NCBI GenBank assembly: GCA_026003835.1
Contig: BPHZ01000007.1
Span: 1 to 64,000, forward strand
Direction: 5' to 3'
DNA: 64,000 nt
From: Herpetosiphonaceae bacterium
GTDB lineage: Bacteria; Chloroflexota; Chloroflexia; Chloroflexales; Herpetosiphonaceae
Positions within the stretch are counted from its first letter, which is position 1, and every line of letters begins with the position of its first letter. The notes below the pieces were generated by a model. The model was not told where the DNA came from. It made no database searches and saw only the letters and a program-made list of their open reading frames with translations. The translations under genes and the position numbers were made by a program. Below are positions 44,380-53,405 of this stretch, in pieces.

Positions 44380-46119
44380 ATGCATTATACCTTTGATCGT
44401 TTTTACCACCAGATACAGGCTGCACTGCTCGACAGCGGGCTGATTGGTGTGGACGATATCGATCTGCAAGTGCCCAAGGCTGCCAGCGTGCAGGCGGACC
44501 TGGCGCTGCCCTGCTTTAAGGCGGCCAAAGCTCGCGGCGTAAATCCTGCCCAGCTGGCCGGCCAGCTGGCTGAGGCCGTGCGCCACCAGTTTGGTTCGGA
44601 TTCGCTAGTTGGTTCAGTCGAGGCGACCGGCCCATTTCTGAATTTCAATCTCAATAAAAGCGCTCTCGCCCGGCAGGTTATCGGCGAGATTGAGGCGCAT
44701 GGCGACAGCTATGGGCGCGACGATCGAGGCCTTGGCCGCACGATCGTCGTCGATTACTCCGCGCCCAATGTTGCCAAGCGCATGCACGTCGGCCACATCC
44801 GCTCGACGATTATTGGTCAGGCGCTGGTCAATCTGCTGCGCGCTCAGGGCTACACCGTCGTCGGAGACAACCACCTGGGGGATTGGGGCAAGCAATTTGG
44901 CATGCAAATCGCAGCCATCGAGCGCTGGGGCGCGCCCGAGGGCGACGGCGAGGAGGCGCTGGCCCAGCTGGAGGAGCTGTACAGCCGCTACTCCGCGCTT
45001 GCCCGGGAGGATCCAGCCCTCGACGAGGAGGCGCGCGCCTGGTCGCTGCGACTGGAGCAGGGCGATCCGTCGGCACTTGAGCTTTGGCATTGGATCATCG
45101 ACCTGACCAAGCGCTATAATCGCCGCAACTATGAGCGTCTCGGCGTCCGTTTCGATACCGAGCACGGCGAAAGCTTCTATGTCGATATGACCCCGCAGGT
45201 CATCGAAGATGCACTCAAGAGCGGCGTAGCCCAGCGCGACGAGGGCGGTGCGGTGGTGGTCGATATCGAAGGGCTGCCCACCTTCCTGCTGCAGCGCTCC
45301 GATGGAGGCACCCTCTACCATACACGCGACCTGGCGACGATCAAGTATCGAGAGCAGACGTACCACCCTGATAAGATCATCTATGTGGTGGAGCAGCGCC
45401 AGGAGCTGCATTTTCGCCAGCTCTTCGCCGCCGCCAGGGCGATGGGCTATGTGCGACCCGAGGTCGAGCTGATCCACCTCTACTTTGGCACGATCTTTGA
45501 CGCCCAGGGTAAGCCGCTGTCCACGCGCGCGGGGAACATGGTCTACCTCGAAGCGCTGCTGGATGACGCTGTTGAGCGGGCCATGGCTATCGTTGACAGT
45601 AAGGCCGCCGAGCGTGGAGTCCAGCTTTCGCGCGAGGAGCGCGAGGAGATAGCGCAGGCGGTGGGTATTGGCGCCGTGATCTATAACGATCTGTACCAGG
45701 ACCCGAAGCGCAATATTACGCTCGATTGGAATCGTATGATGTCGCTGGAAGGCAACAGCGCAACGTACCTTCAATACACGCACGCGCGCTGCTGCTCGAT
45801 CATTCGCCGCGCCGGCGGTCTGCCAGGCGAGTACGATGCGGCGCTGCTGGAGCATGCCTCAGAGCAGGCGCTCCTCAAACAGCTTGGACAGCTCCCTGCT
45901 GCGATACGCGAGGCGAGCGAGCGCTATGGCCCGTATGTGGTCGCCGACTGGTTGTATCAGACGGCGCGCGAGTTTGCCGCGTTTTACCGCGATTGCCCGG
46001 TGCTGGAGGCTGCGACGCCTGAACTGCGCGCCGCGCGCCTGCATCTGGTACACGCGGTAGCCCAGGGACTGCGCAATGGGCTGGCGCTGCTCGGCATCAA
46101 AGCTCCTGAGCGGATGTAG
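44380..46119 (+). CDS. argS: arginyl-tRNA synthetase
   Basis: 579 residues, a full-length class I synthetase that charges tRNA-Arg. N-terminal additional domain (about 1-110, FYHQIQAALLDSGL), then the HIGH signature as HVGHIRST within YSAPNVAKRMHVGHI (about 123-140), TRDLATIKYR, and KPLSTRAGN at the KMSK position, as usual for ArgRS. The C-terminal anticodon-binding helices contain LQYTHARCCSIIRR. CAGGAG at 44363-44368 serves the start at 44380; the frame is open for 300 bases further upstream but that is the end of the previous gene in another frame. Confidence 0.95.
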   Translation: MHYTFDRFYHQIQAALLDSGLIGVDDIDLQVPKAASVQADLALPCFKAAKARGVNPAQLAGQLAEAVRHQFGSDSLVGSVEATGPFLNFNLNKSALARQVIGEIEAHGDSYGRDDRGLGRTIVVDYSAPNVAKRMHVGHIRSTIIGQALVNLLRAQGYTVVGDNHLGDWGKQFGMQIAAIERWGAPEGDGEEALAQLEELYSRYSALAREDPALDEEARAWSLRLEQGDPSALELWHWIIDLTKRYNRRNYERLGVRFDTEHGESFYVDMTPQVIEDALKSGVAQRDEGGAVVVDIEGLPTFLLQRSDGGTLYHTRDLATIKYREQTYHPDKIIYVVEQRQELHFRQLFAAARAMGYVRPEVELIHLYFGTIFDAQGKPLSTRAGNMVYLEALLDDAVERAMAIVDSKAAERGVQLSREEREEIAQAVGIGAVIYNDLYQDPKRNITLDWNRMMSLEGNSATYLQYTHARCCSIIRRAGGLPGEYDAALLEHASEQALLKQLGQLPAAIREASERYGPYVVADWLYQTAREFAAFYRDCPVLEAATPELRAARLHLVHAVAQGLRNGLALLGIKAPERM

Positions 46120-46130
46120 TTGAACGTTTC

Positions 46131-47006
46131 ATGGCTGCCATGAACCGCGTCTACTTTGCCGATAATCTGCCTGTTCTGCGCAGTCTGCAGGATGCCTCAG
46201 TCAATCTGATTTACATCGATCCGCCCTTCAACACGGGTAAAATCCAGGCTCGCACTCAGATTAAGACAGTGCGTTCCCGCGATGGCGATCGTATAGGGTT
46301 CGGCGGCCAGCGCTACAGGACGATTAAGATTGGCTCAAAGAGCTTTGATGATCTCTTTGACGACTATCTAGCGTTTCTGGAGCCTCGTCTGCTGGAGGCC
46401 TATCGTCTGCTTGCGCCGGATGGGACGCTCTACTTTCATATCGACTATCGCGAGGTTCACTACTGCAAAATTTTGCTCGATTCTATCTTTGGGCGCGAGT
46501 GTTTCCTCAACGAGATTATCTGGGCCTACGATTTCGGCGGACGGTCGAAACGACGCTGGCCGCCAAAGCACGATAATATCCTGGTCTATGTCAAAGATCC
46601 CCAGCGTTACACGTTCAATACTGACGAGATCGAGCGTATCCCGTATATGGCTCCCGGCCTGGCCGGCCCCGAAAAGGCTGCCCGCGGGAAGATGCTGACC
46701 GATACCTGGTGGCATACGATTGTGCCGACCACTGGGAGGGAGCGGACGGGCTACCCGACTCAAAAGCCGCTTGGTATTTTAAAGCGGATCATCCGGGCTT
46801 CATCGCGGCCGGGTGATGTTGTGCTCGATTTCTTCGCCGGTAGCGGTACCACTGGAGCGGCATGCCTTGAGCTGGAGCGATCGTTCATCCTCATCGATAA
46901 CAACCCTGAGGCCATTGCCGTGATGATGAGACGTTTTGCAGGATGCGATACGATTGAGTGGATTGGCGTTTCCAGTCCTACTCTCAGCCTTGATGAGGAA
47001 TTGTAA
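46131..47006 (+). CDS. orphan beta-class DNA methyltransferase
   Basis: 291 residues. Catalytic motif IV DPPF (30-33, in LIYIDPPFNTGK) precedes the SAM-binding motif I DFFAGSGTTG (from D233), the order of beta-class amino-methyltransferases such as CcrM and MboII-type enzymes. DPPF indicates N6-adenine or N4-cytosine methylation. No restriction gene is adjacent; the gene lies 11 bases after argS and 53 before a phosphatase gene. That housekeeping context suggests an epigenetic, CcrM-like role rather than restriction, which is inference. The ATG at 46140 is an alternative start. Confidence 0.85.
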   Translation: MAAMNRVYFADNLPVLRSLQDASVNLIYIDPPFNTGKIQARTQIKTVRSRDGDRIGFGGQRYRTIKIGSKSFDDLFDDYLAFLEPRLLEAYRLLAPDGTLYFHIDYREVHYCKILLDSIFGRECFLNEIIWAYDFGGRSKRRWPPKHDNILVYVKDPQRYTFNTDEIERIPYMAPGLAGPEKAARGKMLTDTWWHTIVPTTGRERTGYPTQKPLGILKRIIRASSRPGDVVLDFFAGSGTTGAACLELERSFILIDNNPEAIAVMMRRFAGCDTIEWIGVSSPTLSLDEEL

Positions 47007-47059
47007 AGCGTACACCGCCTCTCGCGTCTAACGGGAGGTGGTGTCATCGAGAAAAGCAC

Positions 47060-47831
47060 ATGTTCCGTTCATCAGCTCAATCCCTGCGCCTGTTTTTGGT
47101 CCGCCATGCCGAAGCGGTTTCCAACGTTGGTATGCGCTACCTCGGCAGCCGTGACGATCTGCTGACCGAGCGGGGCACCTGGCAGGCAGCGCAGGTAGCC
47201 GAAGCACTCCGCCCGCTGCCGATAGCGGCGGTCTATACCAGCCCGCTCCGGCGCGCCGTCGCAACAGCAACGCCAATTGCCGAGGTGCATGGGCTGATTG
47301 TACAGCGCGACCAGCGACTGCGGGAGGGCTCCTTCGGCGACTGGGAGGGATTGACGCGTGCTGAACTCCTGACTCGCAGCGAGGAAGACGCACGGCTGTT
47401 GGCGCACTGGGAGGCCGATCCAAGCTGCGCGCCGCCGGGAGGCGAGTCGCTCCTTGCTATTCAAGAGCGGATGCTGGCGTTCGTCGATGAGGCGGCCAGG
47501 CGCCACGCGGGGGGAGAGCATCGTCGTCGTGAGCCACGTCGGCCCGATCAAGGCGCTGCTATGTCGTGCGCTGGGCGTCTCGCTGACAGCGGCGCGGCAT
47601 ATGTTCCTGGACTCGGCCACTATCAGCGTGATCGACTGGGGTGCGCATCCGCTGGTGCGGCTCTTCAACGCCCACCACCACCTTGGCTGGGAGGCGGCGC
47701 GCTGGATGTCCAGCAAGGAGCAGCGACAGCAGGAACAACGCATCGTCGCATCAAAAAGATTTAAAAAGTCGACGAGCAACCGCGATCCCTGCCCCCTCGT
47801 CCAGAGGCCCTACCTGGTCGACTTTGCATGA
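47060..47831 (+). pseudogene. histidine phosphatase / phosphoglycerate-mutase-like protein, frameshifted
   Basis: The first frame (47060 to about 47510) reads the phosphatase core LFLVRHAEAVSN (RHA/RHG nucleophile His) and REGSFGDWEGLT. The second (from about 47515 to 47831) reads ESIVVVSHVGPIKALLCRAL, with the SHVG catalytic His typical of the C-terminal half. The junction is a run of six G (47509-47514); removing one G restores about 256 continuous residues. So it is a recent +1 frameshift or sequence error. Likely a broad-specificity phosphatase of the GpmB/CobC type. Confidence 0.75.
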
Positions 47832-47896
47832 CCTGATGACGATAGCTTATACCGTGACGTGCTAGCGAACGATCTTTAGTAAACGGGAGAGCTAAG

Positions 47897-49264
47897 ATGT
47901 CAGATCCTACCGCTCCACGGCTCAACCGGCGAACATTCTTACACATTGTCCTGCAGGTTGCCGGCGCTATCGGCGGCGCTCAGGTGCTTGGCGCCTGCTC
48001 ATCTCCCGGCGCAGCAGAAGATGCGACCCTCTCCGACCCCAATTCAGAGGCAGCCACCAGCTCAACTGTTGCTTCCAAGAGCTTCGGAGGGCGTCTCCGA
48101 CGAGGCGATTATCCTTGGCATGTCGGCTGCGTTTCAGGGCCCCTCGAAAGGCTTAGGGATTGAGTTGTATCGGGGAACAATGGCCTACATCGAGCATATT
48201 AATCGATCTGGCGGTGTAAATGGCAGAAAAATTTTTATCAGATCGTATAATGATAGTTATCAGGCCGCTGCCGGCGATCCCAAAATACCATCAATTTGAT
48301 CGAACAGGACGACGTTTTTCTCTTATTTGATTATGTCGGTACTCCTACTGTTACACGTGTTCTACCGCTCCTAAAGAAATACAGTGATCGCCATATCTAT
48401 CTTTTCTTCCCATTCACTGGGGCGCAACCGCAGAGAGAGCCTCCATACAATGATTTTGTCTTCAACTTTAGGGCTTCATACCGGCAAGAGACGGAGGGAT
48501 TAGTTGATCATTTTGTAGACATTGGTAGAAAGAATATCGCTCTATTTTATCAGGCTGATGCATATGGAAGAAGTGGATGGGATGGCGTTAAGAGAGCGCT
48601 TGCAAAACATGATCTGAAAATGGTTGCTGAGGCAACCTATCGGCGTGGCACAGGCTATTCAGAGAGCCTGAAGCAACAAGTGGAGATCTTGCGTCGCAGT
48701 AATCCGGATGCCGTGATCGCTGTTGGCGCTTATGCTGCCTGTGCTGCATTCATTAGAGATGCGCGGGATGCCGGCTGGGATGTGCCGATTGCGAATGTCT
48801 CATTCGTAGGAAGCGAGAACATGTTAAGTTTGCTGCTTGCGAGCAGCGAGGAGACGGGCAAAGATTACACCGTCAATTTGATTAATTCGCAAGTGGTTCC
48901 AAGTTATGAAGAAACATCTCTACCTGCAGTTCAAGAGTATCGTCATCTGATGGACACCTACTCCGTCTTGCCCCCGAAAGAGGTACTGGAACCGGGATAC
49001 ACGCCATTGCGATACAGCTTTGTGAGCTTTGAAGGTTTTCTCAATGCAAAAATTCTGGTTGAAATTCTTAAGCGGATGGGACGTATCCCCAGGAGAGATC
49101 GTATCAGAGAAGTTGTTGAAAGTATAAGCAGCCTTGATATTGGTCTTAATCAACCCATATCTTTTGGACCCGATAGACATCAGGGGTCTGATGCAGTTTA
49201 TTACACTACCGTGGTGGATAAGCATTTTGTGCCTGTTACTGATTGGAAAGAGTGGGCAAAATGA
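47897..49264 (+). pseudogene. Leu/Ile/Val-type periplasmic binding protein (Tat lipoprotein), three +1 frameshifts
   Basis: The first frame (47897 to about 48085) has a twin-arginine signal (LNRRTFLHIVLQVAG) with lipobox LGAC. The second (to about 48270) reads GVSDEAIILGMSAAFQGPSKG, the start of a type-I periplasmic binding fold. The third (from about 48282; open stretch 48296-49264) continues NTINLIEQDDVFLLFDYVGT through FLNAKILVEILKRMG to the end. Each switch fits one inserted base (48068-48092; C at 48271-48272; C at 48279-48281). Corrected, it gives about 454 residues. No permease or ATPase follows; instead its end overlaps a HAMP-STAS gene by 4 bp. Confidence 0.75.
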
Positions 49265-50520
49265 TACCATCAAAACTACTTCGCAAGACACTACTCGGAG
49301 ATATCATCATCTTTCTGATATTGACTGTCTCTATATCCGGCTTTCTCTCATGGAATCTCTACCGTGAGTTTACTCAAGAGTACGAGAACAGAGGTTTTGT
49401 TATATCCAGCAGTATTGCAGAGTCAAGCCTTGAGACATTTCTTAATCGAGATGCCTCTACTATTCAGGCTACTGTTGATCAATTTCTCGATGAAGATGGC
49501 GGCGTTCATTATGTTTTTGTAGTCGATGAGCATGGTGAAATTATCGCTCATACATTTGTGCCAAGTGTGCCTGAAGAACTAGTACGCCTGAAAGATGAGC
49601 TTATGGCTCAAAAGCAGAGCGTTATCGAAGAAGGTTATATTATAAATCACCTAAATATCCCTGAAATGGGTGATTTTATGGATATATCTTCACCGATTTT
49701 AGCAGGAGTCGCCGGACGTGTTCATGTTGGTATGTCAAAAAGTGTGATCAATGCTAAAATAATGAGTGCCATCGCTAAAGAGTTGCTTATTATCTTTGTC
49801 ATTTTTCTTGGCAGTATTATATTCGACTATTTTCGCGTTAGAAGAGTCTCATTGCCTCTACGGCAGCTTACCGAGAGTACAGCCGCAGTGGCTGCCGGCG
49901 ATCTCGACCGCAGGGTTGAAGTCCGCAGCGATGATGAGCTGGGCCTGCTCGCGACTTCATTCAATCAGATGGTTGCTAATCTCAAAGCCGCCCGCGACGC
50001 AGTCAACGAACAGCAACGTCTGCTTGAGGCGCGTAGTGCCGATTTGGAGCGCACGCTCAATGAGCTTCGCGAGTCAGTCAGCGCGCGCGAGCAGTTGAGC
50101 GCCATGGTGCGTGAGCTCTCCAGTCCGGTTGTCCCCATTTTAGATGATATCCTGGTCATGCCTCTCATTGGCATCATCGATACCGAGCGTGCGGATTTGT
50201 TGATCGACTCATTACTGAAGGGGATCGAACGATATCGCGCCCGTGTGGTTATCATTGATATGACCGGTGTACCGCTGGTGGATACCTATGTCGCACGAGT
50301 TTTGCTGCAGGTAGCAGGCGCAGCTCAGCTCCTGGGTACGGAGACCGTTCTTGTGGGACTGCGTCCTGAGCTGGCCGAAACAATTGTGGCACTTGGTCTG
50401 GATCTGTCGCGGATCACCACGCGTGCCGACTTACGGAGCGGCGTGAGCTATGCTCTCCAGCTCAGCCGGAACGGAGGGACGGCGAGCACGCGATCTTCAG
50501 CGGAAGAAAGCGCGATATAG
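49261..50520 (+). CDS. membrane sensor with HAMP and STAS domains (RsbR-like)
   Basis: 419 residues. TM1 about 12-31, an extracytoplasmic Cache-like domain (about 35-172, containing VHYVFVVDEHGEIIAH), TM2 about 176-194, HAMP (about 195-250: LPLRQLTESTAAVAAGDLD, DDELGLLATSFNQMV), a short coiled coil (250-285), and a C-terminal STAS domain (about 290-400) with VVIIDMTGVPLVDTYVARVL, where Thr of the DMTG motif aligns with the phosphorylated residue of RsbR/RsbS proteins. Overlaps the binding-protein gene by ATGA (49261-49264). Interpretation: the binding protein senses a ligand and this protein carries the signal to a stressosome-like or anti-sigma-antagonist pathway. Confidence 0.82.
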   Translation: MIPSKLLRKTLLGDIIIFLILTVSISGFLSWNLYREFTQEYENRGFVISSSIAESSLETFLNRDASTIQATVDQFLDEDGGVHYVFVVDEHGEIIAHTFVPSVPEELVRLKDELMAQKQSVIEEGYIINHLNIPEMGDFMDISSPILAGVAGRVHVGMSKSVINAKIMSAIAKELLIIFVIFLGSIIFDYFRVRRVSLPLRQLTESTAAVAAGDLDRRVEVRSDDELGLLATSFNQMVANLKAARDAVNEQQRLLEARSADLERTLNELRESVSAREQLSAMVRELSSPVVPILDDILVMPLIGIIDTERADLLIDSLLKGIERYRARVVIIDMTGVPLVDTYVARVLLQVAGAAQLLGTETVLVGLRPELAETIVALGLDLSRITTRADLRSGVSYALQLSRNGGTASTRSSAEESAI

Positions 50521-50948
50521 TCTATAGCAGGGTACGGCGGTATGGACGCCGTCGGTGACCAGCGCCGGGAAGAGTTGCTAGCTCTGTGGTAGGATGCCAC
50601 TGCGGGCCGCAAGGGTTGCTGCGATCGTATCTGAGGCGTGGATAAGAGGGGCGATACGGACGGCATGCTTTCGTTCTCAGCGTTCTCTTTGCCTTTCGCG
50701 CAACCCTGGAGAGCGAAACCGCTGGATCTTCTAAGCCTATTCTCCACTGGCCCACGCAACACCAACAGAAGGACATGAAAGATTCAAGAGCTGTCGCCAA
50801 CTGCCGGCTTTGCTCCCCGGCGGGAACCCGGCGTCAGTTCGCTGCGTCTGGAGGATTGGCAGATGCTCTTGCCATACGAGCAGGCATAGAGTCTGCCGGC
50901 GATGGAAAGAAGGTGTTCCTGCATCATCATCTAGTGAAGGGGGATCGC
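50521..50948. other. intergenic region, nothing recognised
   Basis: About 430 bases between the STAS protein gene and a small lipoprotein gene. Open frames here are not protein-like. It should contain the promoter of the lipoprotein gene, and AAGGGGG before 50949 is its ribosome binding site. Confidence 0.4.
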
Positions 50949-51497
50949 ATGATTTGGAGGTATGCAAGGTATACGGTTCTTGTAGCATATTTGCTTGTCC
51001 TGACGGCCTGCGGTAGCTCACAAGCCCCATCGAGAGCCGAGCCCACCGCCGGCGAGCAGCAGACACCTACGGCAGGTAGCAGCGAGCAAGGTTCGCAACC
51101 GGGGACCTCCGGCGGAGGCCCGGCTAGCCACGGCGGCCCAATCGTCGATCAGGTGAGTTTCATCGACCGTCTACGCGCACTTGGCCTGAATGTCGAGATC
51201 GTAGGCGATGTCCAGCAGCCTTTCCTAAAGACTTCCGGGACGACAGTTCGAGTCAGCGGTGGGCCAATCGGCGAACCAGTAGAGCTACAGCTTTATAGCT
51301 ATGAGAGAGCCGCGCAGGCGGAGGCCGACGCGGCGCAGATAGGACCGGATGGTAGCCCGGCGACCATGATGATCGATTGGCTTGCTCCACCACACTTCTT
51401 CCGCGCCGAGCGGCTGATCGTGCTGTATGTCGGCGACAACGAACAGATGCTTGATCTGTTGACTCAAGTACTCGGACCGCAGTTCGCCGGACGCTAG
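50949..51497 (+). CDS. small lipoprotein of unknown function
   Basis: 182 residues. Lipoprotein signal peptide MIWRYARYTVLVAYLLVLTAC, slightly over the segment limit here if extended, with lipobox LTAC. Then a low-complexity Gly/Ser/Thr/Pro/Gln-rich linker (about 25-65), and a compact C-terminal domain (about 70-180) with FIDRLRALGLNVEIVGDV and FFRAERLIVLYVGDNEQML. I do not recognise the family. I start at 50949 rather than at upstream ATGs because of the signal peptide and purine-rich ribosome binding site. Probably extracytoplasmic. Confidence 0.72.
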   Translation: MIWRYARYTVLVAYLLVLTACGSSQAPSRAEPTAGEQQTPTAGSSEQGSQPGTSGGGPASHGGPIVDQVSFIDRLRALGLNVEIVGDVQQPFLKTSGTTVRVSGGPIGEPVELQLYSYERAAQAEADAAQIGPDGSPATMMIDWLAPPHFFRAERLIVLYVGDNEQMLDLLTQVLGPQFAGR

Positions 51498-51511
51498 TAT
51501 CAGGTGTTCAA

Positions 51512-51545
51512 AGCGTCCCACGCCGAGAAACCGGCGCGGGACGCT
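51512..51545. terminator. bidirectional hairpin between convergent genes
   Basis: Arms AGCGTCCCACGCCG (51512-51525) and CGGCGCGGGACGCT (51532-51545), 14 bp with one G-U type mismatch, and a 6-nt loop. It lies between the convergent ends at 51497 and 51545. A short TTATTG follows on the plus side. Confidence 0.65.
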
Positions 51546-53317
51546 TATTGTGTGCGGCACTCGCCGGCCGGCGCCTGGAGCGAGAAGATTTGCACCTGAT
51601 CATCGCTATAGACCGGCTGGAGGAAGCTCTTTAACTGAGCGAAACGTTCTTGAACGGCGGCGAACCAATCAGTATCAACCACCAGCAGATCGACGCCAAG
51701 CCCCTGATCGAGTACGCAGGCCAGCCGGTAATCGGGAAAAAGCTCAGCCATAGCCAGTTGAAAATGGGTATACGTAGGGATGATGCTTCCATCGGGAGCG
51801 ATCGCCTGTGGAAAGTAGCCGGAGTAGCCGTTGACCATCGGTTTACGGTGATCGATTTGCGCAAAGAGCCGCCAGCTTTCAATCTCATAGTCCGCGACGT
51901 TAAGGCCCTGGGGAAAAGGAACATGAGCAATAACGGTTCCTTCCGGTTGTTCACGCAGCCATGCGCTCCAAGCTGTCTGGGGAGACTCAGGCGCAGCGGC
52001 CAGGGGGGTCGGCACGGCGAGATTTTCCAGCATAGCGAGGATTGCCAGTAAAACTATCAGCACGCTGCTCGCCCGCAATACCCGCTGCTGCAGGAAGCCA
52101 AACGCGAAAGCGGCAAGGCAGGGCAGGTAGAGCTGCATCACAGAGGCAAAGCGGAAGGGCGAGCGTAATCGATCGAAGCCGGGAACGAGCGCGCGCAGGG
52201 TATCGAAGGGCTGCCATCCCAAAATACTCAAATTGAGCCCTAGAGCAAGCAGCAGAGCCAGCAGTATACTGCCCAGCAGGTAGAGTACCCAGAGCCGCTG
52301 CCCAGCCGGATCGCCGCGCAGACCGGCGAAGGCCCCGCTTGCCGCCAGCAGTACTAGTAGAAATCCAGGAAAGAGACCGCCTGTATCAGCCGTTGTGCGT
52401 GGCGGGAAGCCTAGCAGAGCCGTGTCCGATCGCGTTAACAGATCGATCGGCCGCGCGGAGAGCGCGGCTACAACAGAGTCGGATCGTCGGAAGCCAAGCT
52501 CCTGGTGAATGTTCATAGCCGGCAGTGCCAGCAGCAGGATACAGACTCCGGCAACCAGCCCGGCGACCAGCAGCGCCGCTACGCTGCGGCGCGAAAAAGC
52601 CCGCTGGCGCAAGGTAACAACTGCGGCGATTGCCAGAAATGGGGCGGCAATCAAGGTAAACTGCTGGCTGGTAAGATAGAGTGCCAGCAGACCGGTGGCA
52701 AACCAGACCGCCCAGCGTAACGATCCCTCGCGGCCGAAGCGAACCAACCCTTCCAGCGACCAGAGCAGACCAAACAGCCCCACAATCGGCAGAACACCGA
52801 GAATTTTTACGGTAAAGGGCAGGGCAATCGTCAGTATGGCGCTGAGGAGCGAAGGAAGGCGAGCGATATCAAGTGCTCGCGCCAGGCGATAGGCGAAGAG
52901 TCCGTTCAAGACCAGTAACGTCAGCAGCACCAGGTTGTAAACCAGTGCAGGGGCAGCGCCGGCGACCCACAACGGCGTACTGAGCAGACCGGGCAACGTG
53001 AGCGGTTCCGAATAGCTAAGGACACCTCGATTTGGAAAAAAGAAAGGTGCATCCCAATAGCCTGCAAAGCCGGTGGCTGCGCGATCGGCGTTCCACCAAA
53101 GCGTCCAAAGGTTGAAGAGCGGCACGGTTGCCTCTCGCTCGGTGCCGATAGGAAGCGTGTTGGGTAGATAGAGGGCCAGCGGCCAGGTTGCGGCCACTGC
53201 TGCAAGCACAAGGGTTAACGTAACAGTTATCGCCCAGGCAGCTCGCCAGGTCAATGCGGCAGGTCGAGTGGAGATCTCCACAGTGGAACGTTGGGCAGAG
53301 GAAAGAGGAGCGGCCAT
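51545..53317 (-). CDS. polytopic membrane protein, GT-C-like or YfhO-like
   Basis: About 590 residues with roughly eleven hydrophobic segments, the first at about 25-45 (ITVTLTLVLAAVAATWPLAL). After it come luminal-type residues NLWTLWWNADR and APFFFPNRGVLSYSEP, an arrangement common to GT-C glycosyltransferase-like proteins. The C-terminal 140 residues are soluble (GTVIAHVPFPQGLNVADYEI). No single catalytic motif is clear, so I would not name a reaction. Start at 53317 chosen because upstream residues are encoded inside the hairpin at 53336-53371. No obvious operon partner. Confidence 0.7.
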   Translation of the reverse strand: MAAPLSSAQRSTVEISTRPAALTWRAAWAITVTLTLVLAAVAATWPLALYLPNTLPIGTEREATVPLFNLWTLWWNADRAATGFAGYWDAPFFFPNRGVLSYSEPLTLPGLLSTPLWVAGAAPALVYNLVLLTLLVLNGLFAYRLARALDIARLPSLLSAILTIALPFTVKILGVLPIVGLFGLLWSLEGLVRFGREGSLRWAVWFATGLLALYLTSQQFTLIAAPFLAIAAVVTLRQRAFSRRSVAALLVAGLVAGVCILLLALPAMNIHQELGFRRSDSVVAALSARPIDLLTRSDTALLGFPPRTTADTGGLFPGFLLVLLAASGAFAGLRGDPAGQRLWVLYLLGSILLALLLALGLNLSILGWQPFDTLRALVPGFDRLRSPFRFASVMQLYLPCLAAFAFGFLQQRVLRASSVLIVLLAILAMLENLAVPTPLAAAPESPQTAWSAWLREQPEGTVIAHVPFPQGLNVADYEIESWRLFAQIDHRKPMVNGYSGYFPQAIAPDGSIIPTYTHFQLAMAELFPDYRLACVLDQGLGVDLLVVDTDWFAAVQERFAQLKSFLQPVYSDDQVQIFSLQAPAGECRTQ

Positions 53318-53335
53318 AGGTTCCTCAATACATAG

Positions 53336-53371
53336 CACTGAGACCTCCTGAACCAACAGGAGGTCTCAGTG
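53336..53371 (-). terminator. strong hairpin, terminator or attenuator
   Basis: Perfect 15-bp arms CACTGAGACCTCCTG (53336-53350) and CAGGAGGTCTCAGTG (53357-53371) with a 6-nt loop. It lies between the exported-protein gene (ends 53406) and the membrane-protein gene (starts 53317), both minus strand. No long T run follows, so read-through is possible. The right arm also contains an AGGAGG sequence that could mask or mimic a ribosome binding site on the plus strand. Confidence 0.6.
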
Positions 53372-53405
53372 TGGCTAGACAAGATTAAGCATGGCTGACG
53401 AGTGA

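Noticed and set aside
44614..45855. Minus-strand open frame of 413 codons
   Set aside because: Lies wholly within argS, whose product is unmistakable. Codon-bias shadow.
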